From Patescibacteria group bacterium (lineage in GTDB: Bacteria > Patescibacteriota > Patescibacteriia > Patescibacteriales > VMTK01), in contig JAHIME010000023.1 in NCBI GenBank assembly GCA_018896595.1, positions 1 through 46,210 on the forward strand: a stretch of 46,210 bases of DNA, written 5' to 3'. The translations under genes were made by a program, and so were the position numbers. The first letter of the stretch is position 1; each line of letters opens with the position of its first letter. This document shows, piece after piece, positions 8,299 through 17,289 of this stretch. The notes beneath the pieces were generated by a model. It was not told where the DNA came from. It was given only the letters and a program-made list of their open reading frames with translations, and searched no databases.

Positions 8299-9795
8299 AT
8301 GAAAATTCCGGAATATGTAAAAAATATAATAGAAAAGCTGGAACAAGCCGGTTTTGAGGCCTATATCGTGGGCGGATGCGTGCGCGATTTGCTGTCCGAA
8401 AGAGAGCCAAAGGATTGGGATGTTACCACCAATGCCAAGCCGGAGGAAATATTAGCGGTTTTCCCGGAAGGAAAATATGAAAATGCCTTTGGCACGGTGT
8501 TGGTTCCTGCGGAACAAAAAACAAAATTAGATAAAATAATGGTTGAAGTGACGACTTATCGCAGTGAACAGGATTATAGCGACAGGAGGCGGCCGGATCA
8601 AGTGATATTTGAAGACGAATTGGACAAAGATTTGGAAAGAAGGGACTTTACGGTTAATGCGATGGCTATTGAAATAAATTCTAAATCCGAAATCCTAAAT
8701 TCTAAACAAATTCAAAATTCAAAATTCAAAATTCAAAATTGGAGAATTATCGATCTATTCGGCGGGCAAAAGGATTTGAAGAAAAAAATAATCAGGGCGG
8801 TGGGTGAGCCGACAGACAGGTTTAAAGAAGACGCTTTGCGCATGATGCGGGCGATACGTTTGGCTTCTGAATTGAATTTTGAAATTGAGCCGAAAACTTC
8901 GCGCGCCGTAACTAAAATGGCGGGCGGCATAAAATTCATCGCCAATGAAAGGATTAAAGATGAGCTGATTAAAATATTGCAATCGGATAAGCCGTATGGC
9001 GGCATAATGCTTCTGCATGAAACAAAGCTTCTGCAATATATTTTGCCGGAATTGGAAAGGGGAGTGGGAGTTGAACAGAATCGCCATCATATTCATACCG
9101 TCTTTGTCCATTCCGTGCTGTCGTTAAAGAATTGTCCGAGTAAGGATTGGCGGGTGCGATTTGCCGCCTTGCTCCATGATATTGCCAAACCGCAGACCAA
9201 GAAGTTTATCGGCGAAGACGCGACTTTTTATAATCACGACATAGTGGGCGCTAAGGTCGCGGGGAAAATTATGCGGCGGCTTAAGTTTTCCAACGAAGAT
9301 GTTGAAAAAACAACGACTTTAATCCGCAACCATATGTTTTATTACAATGTCGGCGAGGTAACGGAATCATCGGTGCGCCGCTTAGTCCGCAAGGTGGGCG
9401 AGGAGAATTTAAAGGATTTGATTGATTTGCGCATAGCCGACCGCTTAGGTTCGGGCGTGCCCAAAGCCAAGCCCTATAAATTAAGGCATTTGGAATATAT
9501 GATGGAAAAAACGCGCCATGACGCGGTTTCGGTTAAAATGCTGAAAATCAACGGCGACGATTTAATAAAAAATTTAAAGATTGAGCCCGGCCCCAAAATC
9601 GGCGCGATATTGGACGTATTGCTTTCCGAGGCGATTGAAGATTCAGGTTTAAATAATAAAAAATATTTGGAAAAGCGAAGCGAGGAATTGAATAAAATGG
9701 ATTTAGCCGAGTTGCGCGAAAAAGCGAAGGGAAAAATTGAGGAAAAGAAAATGGAAGATGATATGGAGCTGAAGAAAGAGTTTTGGGTAAAATAA
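8299..9795 (+). CDS. cca: CCA-adding enzyme / tRNA nucleotidyltransferase with HD domain
   Basis: 498 aa. Adds or repairs the CCA end of tRNAs, which matters here because the neighbouring tRNA-Ala and tRNA-Pro genes do not encode CCA. Nucleotidyltransferase motifs: GGCVRDLL (about residue 25), DWDVTT with the two metal-binding Asp, and the RRDFTVNAMA block. A C-terminal HD domain is seen as LLHDIAKPQ near residue 290. Inserted in frame between the catalytic block and the conserved RIIDLFGG is a repeat-derived peptide (DNA 8675-8741). The start at the ATG at 8299 fits the leaderless promoter; a TTG start at 8284 is less likely. Confidence 0.93.
   Translation: MKIPEYVKNIIEKLEQAGFEAYIVGGCVRDLLSEREPKDWDVTTNAKPEEILAVFPEGKYENAFGTVLVPAEQKTKLDKIMVEVTTYRSEQDYSDRRRPDQVIFEDELDKDLERRDFTVNAMAIEINSKSEILNSKQIQNSKFKIQNWRIIDLFGGQKDLKKKIIRAVGEPTDRFKEDALRMMRAIRLASELNFEIEPKTSRAVTKMAGGIKFIANERIKDELIKILQSDKPYGGIMLLHETKLLQYILPELERGVGVEQNRHHIHTVFVHSVLSLKNCPSKDWRVRFAALLHDIAKPQTKKFIGEDATFYNHDIVGAKVAGKIMRRLKFSNEDVEKTTTLIRNHMFYYNVGEVTESSVRRLVRKVGEENLKDLIDLRIADRLGSGVPKAKPYKLRHLEYMMEKTRHDAVSVKMLKINGDDLIKNLKIEPGPKIGAILDVLLSEAIEDSGLNNKKYLEKRSEELNKMDLAELREKAKGKIEEKKMEDDMELKKEFWVK
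8675..8741 (+). repeat. TTCAAAATTCAAAATT-type repeat inserted in frame in cca
   Basis: A string of AAATTCTAAA and AAATTCAAAATTC words codes for an Asn/Ser/Lys-rich peptide (NSKSEILNSKQ and following) between two conserved blocks of the CCA enzyme. The frame is kept. It is a third chemical type of in-frame insertion in this window, beside the CCCCCC...GGGGGG hairpin and the CCCTAATCC type. Confidence 0.85.
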
Positions 9796-9798
9796 TAC

Positions 9799-9869
9799 GG
9801 GGATATAGTAAAATGGTATTACGTGGCATTCGCATTGCCAAGGTCCGGGTTCGACTCCCGGTATCTCCA
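9799..9869 (+). tRNA. tRNA-Ala (anticodon CGC)
   Basis: 71-nt cloverleaf: acceptor GGGGATA pairs with TATCTCC; anticodon stem TGGCA/TGCCA encloses loop TTCGCAT with anticodon CGC at 9831-9833; T arm CCGGG-TTCGACT-CCCGG. The acceptor has G3:U70, the identity element of tRNA-Ala. The CCA end is not encoded (ACC follows). Confidence 0.95.
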
Positions 9870-9892
9870 CCGGATAATTTAATTTAAATTTT

Positions 9893-9966
9893 CGGGGTGT
9901 GGCCTAGTGGCTTAGGGCGCAGTGTTCGGGACGCTGAGGTCGGAGGTTCAAATCCTCTCACCCCGA
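9893..9966 (+). tRNA. tRNA-Pro (anticodon CGG)
   Basis: 74-nt cloverleaf: acceptor CGGGGTG pairs with CACCCCG, discriminator A; anticodon loop TTCGGGA with CGG at 9927-9929; T arm GGAGG-TTCAAAT-CCTCT. The C1:G72 pair and discriminator A fit tRNA-Pro. CCA is not encoded. A second proline isoacceptor (GGG) is at 23513-23584. Confidence 0.93.
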
Positions 9967-9989
9967 CTATTATTAAAATTTAAATTTTT

Positions 9990-11309
9990 ATGGAAAAAAT
10001 TATGACAAACATAAAATCAGATTCATTCAACTTTAATAACCTGGGGATTGCGCCAAAGATTCTTGATATTCTGCAAGAATGGGGCTTTAATCAGCCGACG
10101 CCAATCCAGTCCAAATCAATTCCCAGCGCCATTAAGGGCAATGACCTTGTCGGCATCGCCCAAACCGGAACCGGCAAGACCTTGGCTTACGGCATTCCGA
10201 TGATTCAGCGCTTGGGCCAAATCGGCGGCCGCGGCTTGGTGCTTTTGCCGACGCGCGAACTTGCCAGCCAGATTAACATGAGCTTGAAAAATATCAGCGC
10301 CAGGCTTGGTTTGCGGACCGCGGTATTGATCGGCGGCGAACCGAAAAATATCCAGTTAAGGATTCTCCGGCAAAAACCGCATATTATCATCGCCACCCCC
10401 GGACGGTTGATTGACCACATTAAGAGCCGTTCAATCAACCTTAGCGATATCAAAATCTTGGTTTTAGACGAAGCCGATATGATGTTTGACATCGGCTTCG
10501 CGCCGCAGATTGATGAAATTTTAAAATCGGTTCCGGCCCAAAGGCAGACGATGCTGTTTTCGGCGACGATGCCGCCGGCCATCATGGCGTTAGTGGCGAA
10601 GCATATGAGGTTTCCGGTCAATATTGAAGTGGCGCCATCAGGCACTCCGGCGGAAAATGTAAATCATGAGATGATTGTTATAAAGAAGGAAGATCGTCTT
10701 GCCCAATTGGGAAAAATATTGGCGTCATACCACGGCTCCATTTTAGTTTTTTGTCGCACCAAGCATGCCGTAAAAAAAATAACGGTAAGCGTCAGGCAGA
10801 TGGGCCATACCGCCGCCGAGATTCACTCCAACCGCTCGCTTAGCCAGCGCAGCAGCGCCTTGAAAGCTTTTAAAAACGGCCAAGTAAGGATATTGGTCGC
10901 CACCGACATTGCCGCCCGCGGCCTTGATGTCAAGGGCATTGAGCTGGTTTTAAACTTTGATTTGCCGGAAAACGCCGAGGATTACGTCCATCGGATCGGC
11001 CGAACCGGACGCGCCGGCAGCGCGGGCCAAGCCGTAAGCTTCGTGTCTCCGACCGAGATGCGCGCGGTGGAAAAAATTGAGCATATTATCAAGAAAACAA
11101 TTCCATTAACCAAACTGGCGGAACCCGAATACGGCTTTCGCGGCCCAACGCGGCGCGGCCGAAATAAAAGTTCTTTCGGCCGTTATGCCGGAAGAAGCCG
11201 TGGTTTAGCGCGCGGCTCCGGCCGCGGCAGTTGGGATAAAAAAGGACAAAGCCGAAAGTTCGCGGGAGACAGGAAATTCAGCGCGAAGAGCAGCCAAAAA
11301 AGCCATTAA
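9990..11309 (+). CDS. DEAD-box ATP-dependent RNA helicase
   Basis: 439 aa, RhlE/CshA-like. It unwinds RNA duplexes with ATP, typically in ribosome assembly or mRNA decay. Q motif FNQPTPIQ (about residue 35), Walker A AQTGTGKT, PTRELA, TPGR, VLDEADMMF, SAT, then the second RecA domain with ARGLDVKG and HRIGRTGRAG. The C-terminal 60 residues are basic and Arg/Gly/Ser-rich, a usual RNA-binding tail. Its 3' end overlaps a radC remnant in another frame, so the last residues of the tail may come from a fusion at that junction. A second ATG lies four codons in (10002). Confidence 0.95.
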   Translation: MEKIMTNIKSDSFNFNNLGIAPKILDILQEWGFNQPTPIQSKSIPSAIKGNDLVGIAQTGTGKTLAYGIPMIQRLGQIGGRGLVLLPTRELASQINMSLKNISARLGLRTAVLIGGEPKNIQLRILRQKPHIIIATPGRLIDHIKSRSINLSDIKILVLDEADMMFDIGFAPQIDEILKSVPAQRQTMLFSATMPPAIMALVAKHMRFPVNIEVAPSGTPAENVNHEMIVIKKEDRLAQLGKILASYHGSILVFCRTKHAVKKITVSVRQMGHTAAEIHSNRSLSQRSSALKAFKNGQVRILVATDIAARGLDVKGIELVLNFDLPENAEDYVHRIGRTGRAGSAGQAVSFVSPTEMRAVEKIEHIIKKTIPLTKLAEPEYGFRGPTRRGRNKSSFGRYAGRSRGLARGSGRGSWDKKGQSRKFAGDRKFSAKSSQKSH

Positions 11310-11496
11310 AAACAAAGCCGCGTCGGTTATATTCGTACACAACCACCCTTCCGGCGATCCCGAACCGTCAGAAGACGATCTGGCAATTACAAAAAGATTG
11401 GTAGAGACCGGCAAGATTTTGGGGATTGAAATTATTGACCACATTATTGTCGTTAAAAATGGATTTTTAAGTTTCAAAGAGAGGGGATTGGTGTAG
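11281..11496 (+). pseudogene. radC remnant (C-terminal JAMM part only)
   Basis: In the frame different from the helicase, the sequence reads KNKAASVIFVHNHPSGD, EPSEDDLAITKRL and IIDHIIVVKNGFLSFKERG, ending at TAG 11494-11496. This is the C-terminal third of RadC, including the HxH and Asp metal ligands of its JAMM fold. The helix-hairpin-helix part and the catalytic Glu are missing and no start codon is present; the upstream end runs into the helicase C-terminus. A deletion that joined the two genes explains this. Confidence 0.8.
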
Positions 11497-11497
11497 T

Positions 11498-11526
11498 TTG
11501 ACTTTGATTGCTGTGTACGCTATAAT
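11498..11526 (+). promoter_or_regulatory. promoter of the toxin-antitoxin pair
   Basis: TTGACT (11498-11503), 17-bp spacer, perfect TATAAT (11521-11526). The antitoxin start is 27 bp downstream. An operator bound by the antitoxin would be expected here; the palindromic GTGTACGC/GTACAT words around the -10 box are candidates only. Confidence 0.8.
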
Positions 11527-11553
11527 GTACATATAATAACATAATCAAAAACT

Positions 11554-11913
11554 ATGAATATTAAAACAACAATTTCAATAACAGAAGCCCGCAAACGTAT
11601 TTTTGATATCGCCGAGGAAGTGCAGATACCGAACAGAGTTTATACTTTAACTTCCGGCGGCAAGCCAAAAGCGGTGATTATGTCCGCCGAAGAATATGAG
11701 TCAATGGTTGAAACCATAGAGGTGGAGAAAATTTTTCCCGATTTGGACAAAGATATTAAAGAAACGAAAAGAGCCTTTAAGACCGGCGAATACAAAAAAT
11801 GGCCGACACTCGGCGATCTTAAAAAAGATTGGGGATTTGCCGCGGCTGAAAAACCAAAGAAAAAATATGGCATTCGTTCTGGAAATAAAACCAAAGGCAA
11901 GAAAAGATCTTGA
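11554..11913 (+). CDS. Phd/YefM-type antitoxin
   Basis: 119 aa. The N-terminal half fits the Phd/YefM DNA-binding fold: ISITEARKRIFDIAEEV, VYTLTSGGKPKAVIMSAEEYESM. The acidic/basic C-terminal half would wrap the toxin. The toxin gene overlaps its 3' end by 47 bp, a typical coupled arrangement. It is driven by the strong promoter at 11498. Confidence 0.88.
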   Translation: MNIKTTISITEARKRIFDIAEEVQIPNRVYTLTSGGKPKAVIMSAEEYESMVETIEVEKIFPDLDKDIKETKRAFKTGEYKKWPTLGDLKKDWGFAAAEKPKKKYGIRSGNKTKGKKRS

Positions 11914-12118
11914 TAAAATTCCGGAAAATTATCGCGCGCGGATAATAGCGGCGCTGGACGAGATTGTTCGGGATCCTTTTTCCGGCAAGAAATTATCCGG
12001 AAAGAAAAAGGGATTATTTTCTTTCCGAGTCTGGCCATACCGGATTATTTACGCGATTCTTGGGAAAGAATTGGTTGTTTTAGTCATCAGCATCGGCCAT
12101 CGGCAAGGGGTTTATTAA
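11867..12118 (+). CDS. RelE/ParE-family toxin
   Basis: 83 aa. MAFVLEIKPKARKDLDKIPE, FSGKKLSGKKKGLFSFRVWPYRIIY and ISIGHRQGVY follow the RelE/ParE pattern of a small basic protein with a conserved Arg-rich beta strand and a C-terminal His-Arg. It probably cleaves mRNA on the ribosome (RelE) or inhibits gyrase (ParE); the two cannot be told apart by eye. Start at 11867 is inside the antitoxin gene; a longer reading from 11837 has no conserved residues. Confidence 0.9.
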   Translation: MAFVLEIKPKARKDLDKIPENYRARIIAALDEIVRDPFSGKKLSGKKKGLFSFRVWPYRIIYAILGKELVVLVISIGHRQGVY

Positions 12119-12181
12119 TAAAGATTAAGGAAAGGTGATTTGATAAAATAAAAATCAGTATTTAAATCAGTATATTAAAAT

Positions 12182-13291
12182 ATGGAAAAAAATAAATATA
12201 AAATTGTTTTTAACGCAAACAATTTATTTTGCAAAGAAGAAAACAATCTAAAAAAAGTTTTTAACTCTAATATTAAAGAGATTTTCAATTTTTTAAAGTT
12301 AAATAAAGTTATTAGTGTTTCTCTTTGTGTCCCACAACTGGTTTTTGACGAGAGAATATCTCAAAGACTAAAACAAATCAGAACGCAACATGAAAATTTT
12401 AACAAAGCTTTAGTAAATTTAAAAGTATTTGAAAGTGTTAAGACAAAGGAAAAAAAATTTAAAAAAGAAAAATACCAAAAGATATTAAATGAAGATGCCT
12501 TAGGGGTTATAAAAAAATATAAAGTTAAAATAATTTCAACGGCCAAAATTGAGCAAGAAGTAGTTACGGAGAGAGCTTTAAAAAAAGTAGCTCCGTTTTA
12601 CGGGGGTGAAGGAGATAATGGCTTTAAAGATACATTAATGTGGCTATCCTTACTTAAGGACGCGAAGAAAAACAAAAAACATAATTATATATTACTTACC
12701 GATGACAGGACTGGATTCAAACAAAAGATTTGCGAGGAAGAATTTAAAGAATATTCATCTGCCGACTTTTTAATTATAAGAAATTTAGCTGATTTAAAAA
12801 AGTTTTTAGATGAAAAATTAAATTTAGATCTTGAGTTAAAAAAACTTTATCAGGGCGTTGAGCAAAATGTACTTGCTATGGGAGGCACTATAACAGTTAA
12901 AGTTGGTAATTATTTGAATACAAAAACAGATAGTTTGACTTGGCCGCTTCAAAGTTCATTATCAGTTTATGGAGATGTTGAAAGTAAAAAGGAAAACGGC
13001 AATTTTGATTTTCATTCCTTGGAAATTGAAAATATTTCTCAGATAAACGAAAACGAATTTGATATTAGCGCAAATCTTAAAGTTATAACAAAAGAACTTA
13101 ATAATGAATCTTGTCCTTGGCACCGTGATTATGTGGTAATGTCTTTTAATTATAGAGATGATAGAAAAATAGTTAAATATAATATAAATTTTAAATATAA
13201 CAAAAATTTTAATATAATAGAATTGTTATCTGCTACAAAGAATATGCACTATACGCCATATCAATATTATGAGGATATTATAAAAGATTAA
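12182..13291 (+). CDS. PIN-like domain protein (DUF4935-like) with C-terminal extension
   Basis: 369 aa, AT-rich. The first ~210 residues resemble PIN-fold nucleases of the DUF4935 type: YKIVFNANNLF at the start, GDNGFKDTLMWLSLL in the middle and YILLTDDRTGF at the end of the domain. The position that normally carries the first metal-binding Asp reads FNANN, so one active-site acid may be missing. The remaining ~150 residues are beta-rich and unrecognised. It sits 24 bp before the restriction system, so a role in defence is likely but inferred. Confidence 0.6.
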   Translation: MEKNKYKIVFNANNLFCKEENNLKKVFNSNIKEIFNFLKLNKVISVSLCVPQLVFDERISQRLKQIRTQHENFNKALVNLKVFESVKTKEKKFKKEKYQKILNEDALGVIKKYKVKIISTAKIEQEVVTERALKKVAPFYGGEGDNGFKDTLMWLSLLKDAKKNKKHNYILLTDDRTGFKQKICEEEFKEYSSADFLIIRNLADLKKFLDEKLNLDLELKKLYQGVEQNVLAMGGTITVKVGNYLNTKTDSLTWPLQSSLSVYGDVESKKENGNFDFHSLEIENISQINENEFDISANLKVITKELNNESCPWHRDYVVMSFNYRDDRKIVKYNINFKYNKNFNIIELLSATKNMHYTPYQYYEDIIKD

Positions 13292-13315
13292 AACGATTAT
13301 GCTAAAATTATAAGT

Positions 13316-15439
13316 ATGCAGCTATCTGATAATGAAAAACGGGATATTATAAAATATTTGAAAGCAAATAAGCCATTGCCGGAGAAATACCGGTTTTTGC
13401 TGTTTGACGGCAGTCGCGAGGTTGAGCTTTTATGGAATGGGAAAACCTACGAGGTGGAAACTGTGGTTTTGCCATTTCAGACGATTGAGCATATTGACGA
13501 ACCGCGGAGCGAGGAGAAAATAAATTTGCAGGGCTCGCTTTTTGATACAGGCGGCCGGCAGGTTAAGGGCTGGACCAACAAGCTTATCTGGGGCGACAAT
13601 AAACTGATTTTGTCGTCTCTTAAAAACGGTCCGCTCCGAAAACAGATTGAAGCCGAAGGCGGACTAAAACTCATTTATATTGATCCGCCTTTTGATGTTG
13701 GCGCGGATTTTTCAATGAATATTGAAATAGGCGAGGAGAGTTTTACAAAAAAGCCGTCGGTGATTGAAGAAATCGCTTACCGCGACACTTGGGGTAAAGG
13801 CGCGGATAGTTTTATTGCGATGATTTATGAAAGATTAAAACTCATGCACGGACTTTTGGCGGACGATGGCAGTATTTATGTGCATTGCGATTGGAGAGTC
13901 AATAGCCACATAAGGTTTATATTGGATGAAATTTTTGGAAGTGATAATTTTGTTTCTGAAATAATTTGGTATTACCAAAATGGTGGGGGGCGGTCGAAAT
14001 CGTCACTGAGCAGACAACACCAAACTATTCTTTGTTATAAAAAGGGTGAAAACTATTTATACAAAGAAAATGATATGAAAGTTTCCTATAAGGAGACTTC
14101 TATGTACTCAAAATATGGGATAACGAGTGAATCAGACAAAAAATATTATGCCTCAAGCGAAGGAAAAAACATGGATGATGTTTGGATTATTGATTTAATT
14201 AATCCATCAGCAAAAGAAAGAACTGGATATCCAACTCAAAAACCGTATCAACTAATTGAAAATATTATCAAGGCTTCGTCAAATGAGAATGATCTTGTTG
14301 CTGACTTTTTTTGCGGTTCCGGAACGACCTTGGCGGTGGCGGAAAAACTTGGTAGAAAATGGATTGGTTCTGATTTGGGCAGGTTTTCAATTCATACTAC
14401 GCGCAAAAGAATGATCGGCGTACAGAGAGAACTTAAAAAAGCCGGCAAGGATTTTCGGGCGTTTGAAATTTTGAACATCGGCAAATACGAACGGGAAAAA
14501 TTTTTGAATGTGAATGAAGATTTGCGGGAAGAAGAAAAAAGATTGCAAAGGGAAAATAAAGAAAAAGAATTTATTAAACTGATTCTCGCGGCTTACAAAG
14601 CCGAGCCGGTGGATTCGTTTAATTCGTTTGTAGGAAAAAAACGAGATAGATTGGTAGCAGTAGGCCAAATTGACACGCCGGTTACCAATGATTTTTTAGA
14701 AAAAATAATCAGCGAGTGCAAAGAAAAGAAAATCACCAAAGCCGATGTTTTGGGATTTGATTATGAAATGGGTATTAATTTCGAGCAGGCGAAAAAATTA
14801 GGCATTGATGCGCAGTTTAAAGTTATCCCGCGCGAGGTGTTTGACAAAAAAGCCGTGGAAAAAGGACAGGTGAAATTTTATGATGTCGCTTATATTGAAG
14901 TGAAGCCGATTATTCGCGGACGAGGAAATGTCAAAGAAGTGGCAATTGAATTGACTGATTTTTCTGTTTTTTATAATCAAGATAACACCGGTGAAGTGGA
15001 AGAAAAATTGCAATCCGGTGGAAATAAAATTATCATTGAAAATGGACAGGTGATCAAGATCAGTAAAGATAAAAATACTGATATTATTGAGCGAGAAGTT
15101 TTAACAAAAAAATGGACGGACTGGATTGATTATTGGTCGGTTGATTTTGATTTTGAAAGCAAAAAAGAAATTGTGAGAATCCCAAAAGAGCCATTGCGCC
15201 AGTCAAAAATAGACGGCTCGCAAGATCCAAAACAGTTAGAATTTGATAATTTTAAAGAAGTTTGGACCGGCAATTATATTTTTGAAAACGAATGGCAATC
15301 GTTCAGAACAAAAAAAGACCGGACGTTAGAGTTAACTTCGGCTTTTAAAGAAGTCCCCAAAGGCAAAATGAAAATTGCGGTCAAGGTGATTGATATTTTT
15401 GGAAACGACACGACGAAGGTGGTGGAGGTGAATATTTAG
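13316..15439 (+). CDS. mod: Type III restriction-modification system, modification (Mod) subunit
   Basis: 707 aa adenine/cytosine-N methyltransferase of the beta class: the catalytic motif DPPF (LIYIDPPFDVGADF, near residue 120) comes before the SAM-binding motif DFFCGSGTT (near residue 330). Between them lies the target-recognition region. It methylates host DNA and provides specificity to Res. Unusually, res is not adjacent: three other genes lie between (15454-17088). The C-terminal third (after residue 400) is a beta-rich region typical of Mod proteins in this branch. Confidence 0.92.
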   Translation: MQLSDNEKRDIIKYLKANKPLPEKYRFLLFDGSREVELLWNGKTYEVETVVLPFQTIEHIDEPRSEEKINLQGSLFDTGGRQVKGWTNKLIWGDNKLILSSLKNGPLRKQIEAEGGLKLIYIDPPFDVGADFSMNIEIGEESFTKKPSVIEEIAYRDTWGKGADSFIAMIYERLKLMHGLLADDGSIYVHCDWRVNSHIRFILDEIFGSDNFVSEIIWYYQNGGGRSKSSLSRQHQTILCYKKGENYLYKENDMKVSYKETSMYSKYGITSESDKKYYASSEGKNMDDVWIIDLINPSAKERTGYPTQKPYQLIENIIKASSNENDLVADFFCGSGTTLAVAEKLGRKWIGSDLGRFSIHTTRKRMIGVQRELKKAGKDFRAFEILNIGKYEREKFLNVNEDLREEEKRLQRENKEKEFIKLILAAYKAEPVDSFNSFVGKKRDRLVAVGQIDTPVTNDFLEKIISECKEKKITKADVLGFDYEMGINFEQAKKLGIDAQFKVIPREVFDKKAVEKGQVKFYDVAYIEVKPIIRGRGNVKEVAIELTDFSVFYNQDNTGEVEEKLQSGGNKIIIENGQVIKISKDKNTDIIEREVLTKKWTDWIDYWSVDFDFESKKEIVRIPKEPLRQSKIDGSQDPKQLEFDNFKEVWTGNYIFENEWQSFRTKKDRTLELTSAFKEVPKGKMKIAVKVIDIFGNDTTKVVEVNI

Positions 15440-15453
15440 CCTCAAATTTATAT

Positions 15454-16061
15454 ATGAAAAATTTTGCAACTTTTTTAAATCATTGGCAAACATTGGCTGG
15501 GTCTATTACGGGACCTTTTTTGGCAGTGATTATAACAGTTTGGATTGCAGATTAGAAAGAGAGAAAAGAATTTTTAAGAAAAATAGAAATTACAATTACA
15601 AGGAGTTTGATAGATATACCGCGATAAAAGATATTAATAGTGTTGTTTCGCATTTTAAAAATGATTTTGAAGAACTTATTAGGCAAAATGAACAGCTAGT
15701 AATACTCCTTAGGATGAATCCTTCGCCGGATCCAGTAATACAAAAAAATGTATACGTAAAAAACTTGATAAATTTTCAGGAAGAAATGCTTAAAAAATAT
15801 GCTGATAAATCAATTTCGCAATGTGTTCAATTTATGACACAAATTAAGGTGTATAATAATCATTTGCGTGGCAAGGCGGGCATTTGGTTCCATTGGAAGC
15901 ATGAAGGAGTAAATTTTAGATTCTTCCATAGCAAAGATAAGCACAAGGCGTTTGCAAATAATTTAAAATCGTTAGATCGCATTGATAAGGAAATAGAACT
16001 TGAAGTTGAAAAATCAATCGCAGAGACCGGAAAAAGATCTAATGAGTTAGCGCAAGGATAA
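15454..16061 (+). pseudogene. broken membrane-anchored protein gene (in-frame TAG plus frameshift)
   Basis: Reading from ATG 15454 gives MKNFATFLNHWQTLAG and a hydrophobic segment (GPFLAVIITVWIAD) and then stops at TAG 15553-15555. The same frame continues naturally with KERKEFLRKIEITITRSLID and closes at 15625. From about 15610 the homologous-looking sequence continues in the next frame to 16061 (DINSVVSHFKNDFEEL and so on). A protein with one N-terminal membrane helix and a helical cytoplasmic part seems to have been hit by a stop (TGG to TAG would restore Trp) and a one-base shift. The alternative is an intact 192-aa gene from 15483, but its N-terminus reads less naturally. Sequencing error cannot be excluded. 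Confidence 0.6.
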
Positions 16062-16087
16062 TAATGATTTAAAAATTTTAAAATATT

Positions 16088-16300
16088 ATGCATAGAACAC
16101 AAGTCGCATCATCAAATATCCGCTCAATTGGCTACGATCCCGCATCGTCTATTTTAGAGGTGGAGTTTACTTCCGGCGACGTATATCAGTATTTCAATGT
16201 GCCGAAGCATTTGTATCAGCAATTTTTACACGCGTCATCGTACGGGCAGTTTTTAAACGATTATGTTAAATATAATTATCGTTATCAGAAAGTAAGTTGA
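16088..16300 (+). CDS. KTSC-domain small protein
   Basis: 70 aa, the whole length being a KTSC domain: SSNIRSIGYDPASSILEVEF, SGDVYQYFNVP and the closing GQFLNDYVKYNYRYQKV. The function of the family is unknown; it often occurs near lysyl-tRNA synthetase fusions and defence genes. It lies between mod and res and its stop is 5 bp before the NYN gene start. Confidence 0.9.
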   Translation: MHRTQVASSNIRSIGYDPASSILEVEFTSGDVYQYFNVPKHLYQQFLHASSYGQFLNDYVKYNYRYQKVS

Positions 16301-16305
16301 TTTTT

Positions 16306-17088
16306 ATGTTTACACCAAAGACAGAAAAAATTAAGCAGATCGCGGAGAATAAAAAAATGGTTGTAGAACAACTGGAAAGTGTCTTTAATGCTTCAACGCG
16401 GATTTATATTGATTATGCGAATGTTCGTCCGTGGAGTGAAAAGCTTGGATGGCACATTGACCTAAAACGTCTCAAGCAGTTTTTGGATTCTTTTGACACA
16501 ATTGAAGATAAAGCTATCAATTTCTATAATGGTTATTTGGCTGGCAATGCGCGATCCGAGAAAGAAAAAACGGAAGCAGAAAATCAAAAATATGTTGTTC
16601 GCAGTAAGCCGGTAAAGATACTTAGGTTTTCTATTAATGCTTCAAGTGTGCCGGAAGATTCGACGGCTCTCGTGAAGCAGTTTATTCGACGAGCATTACT
16701 TCGGAAATACGAGGTGGGCACGATTGAATATTTGAACCAGCGTTTTGTTGATATGAATAAAAAGGGAGAATATTTTATCGAAGATAGAAAATGTAATTTT
16801 GATGTAGAGATTGGCGTTGATATGCTTCTTGATTGCGAGCGAAACAGCGCAGAAACTTTTATATTATGGAGCGGAGATAGTGATTTTGCCGATCCGGTTG
16901 AAAAATTAATGAGCGCAGGCAAAAAAGTGGTTTTATTTGCAACTGCTGGACGAATCGCCAGAGAATTAAACGAACTCAAGACAAGCGGTCTAAAAATTTT
17001 CGACATTTCCGACATTAGAGATTTTATTTGTTGGTCAAGAGAATATAATAATGAGCGCACAAAGGACCCCATTGCTGGGGCCCCTTAG
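16306..17088 (+). CDS. NYN-domain (LabA-like, PIN superfamily) putative nuclease
   Basis: 260 aa. The NYN fold is marked by RIYIDYANVRPW (first acidic site), NFDVEIGVDMLLD in the middle and ILWSGDSDFADPVEKL (last acidic pair), all present, so it is probably an active RNA-cleaving enzyme. It lies inside the Type III restriction operon between mod and res, which suggests a co-selected defence or toxin function; this is inference. Start taken at ATG 16306. The 3' end contains a short GC-rich hairpin (GACCCCATTGCTGGGGCC) that may act as a terminator. Confidence 0.88.
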   Translation: MFTPKTEKIKQIAENKKMVVEQLESVFNASTRIYIDYANVRPWSEKLGWHIDLKRLKQFLDSFDTIEDKAINFYNGYLAGNARSEKEKTEAENQKYVVRSKPVKILRFSINASSVPEDSTALVKQFIRRALLRKYEVGTIEYLNQRFVDMNKKGEYFIEDRKCNFDVEIGVDMLLDCERNSAETFILWSGDSDFADPVEKLMSAGKKVVLFATAGRIARELNELKTSGLKIFDISDIRDFICWSREYNNERTKDPIAGAP

Positions 17089-17289
17089 CTCTAAAATCAG
17101 TGATCTTACGATCAATTACATTATATACACAAAATTTAAAAAAAGCAAGAAAGAATAGGTTCTGGCAGGAGGGATGTTGGGAACTAATAGATAAATTAAA
17201 TTAGTAGAAAAAATCATTTTCTATTAGAAAATTGTTAGAAATTTGGCTAAAAATAGAGATGCGAATAATTAGTAAAATCTAATAGTTTT
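17089..17289. other. intergenic stretch before res, no clear signal
   Basis: AT-rich 200 bp with short AGAAAA/TTTTCT repeats. No clear promoter, RNA gene or coding sequence was recognised. There is no obvious Shine-Dalgarno sequence before the res start. Confidence 0.4.

Noticed and set aside
15553..15555. read-through or recoding of TAG
   Set aside because: TAG is a normal stop in other genes here (for example the NuoF-like gene and hydG), and a frameshift is needed further on as well, so decay or sequencing error is simpler.
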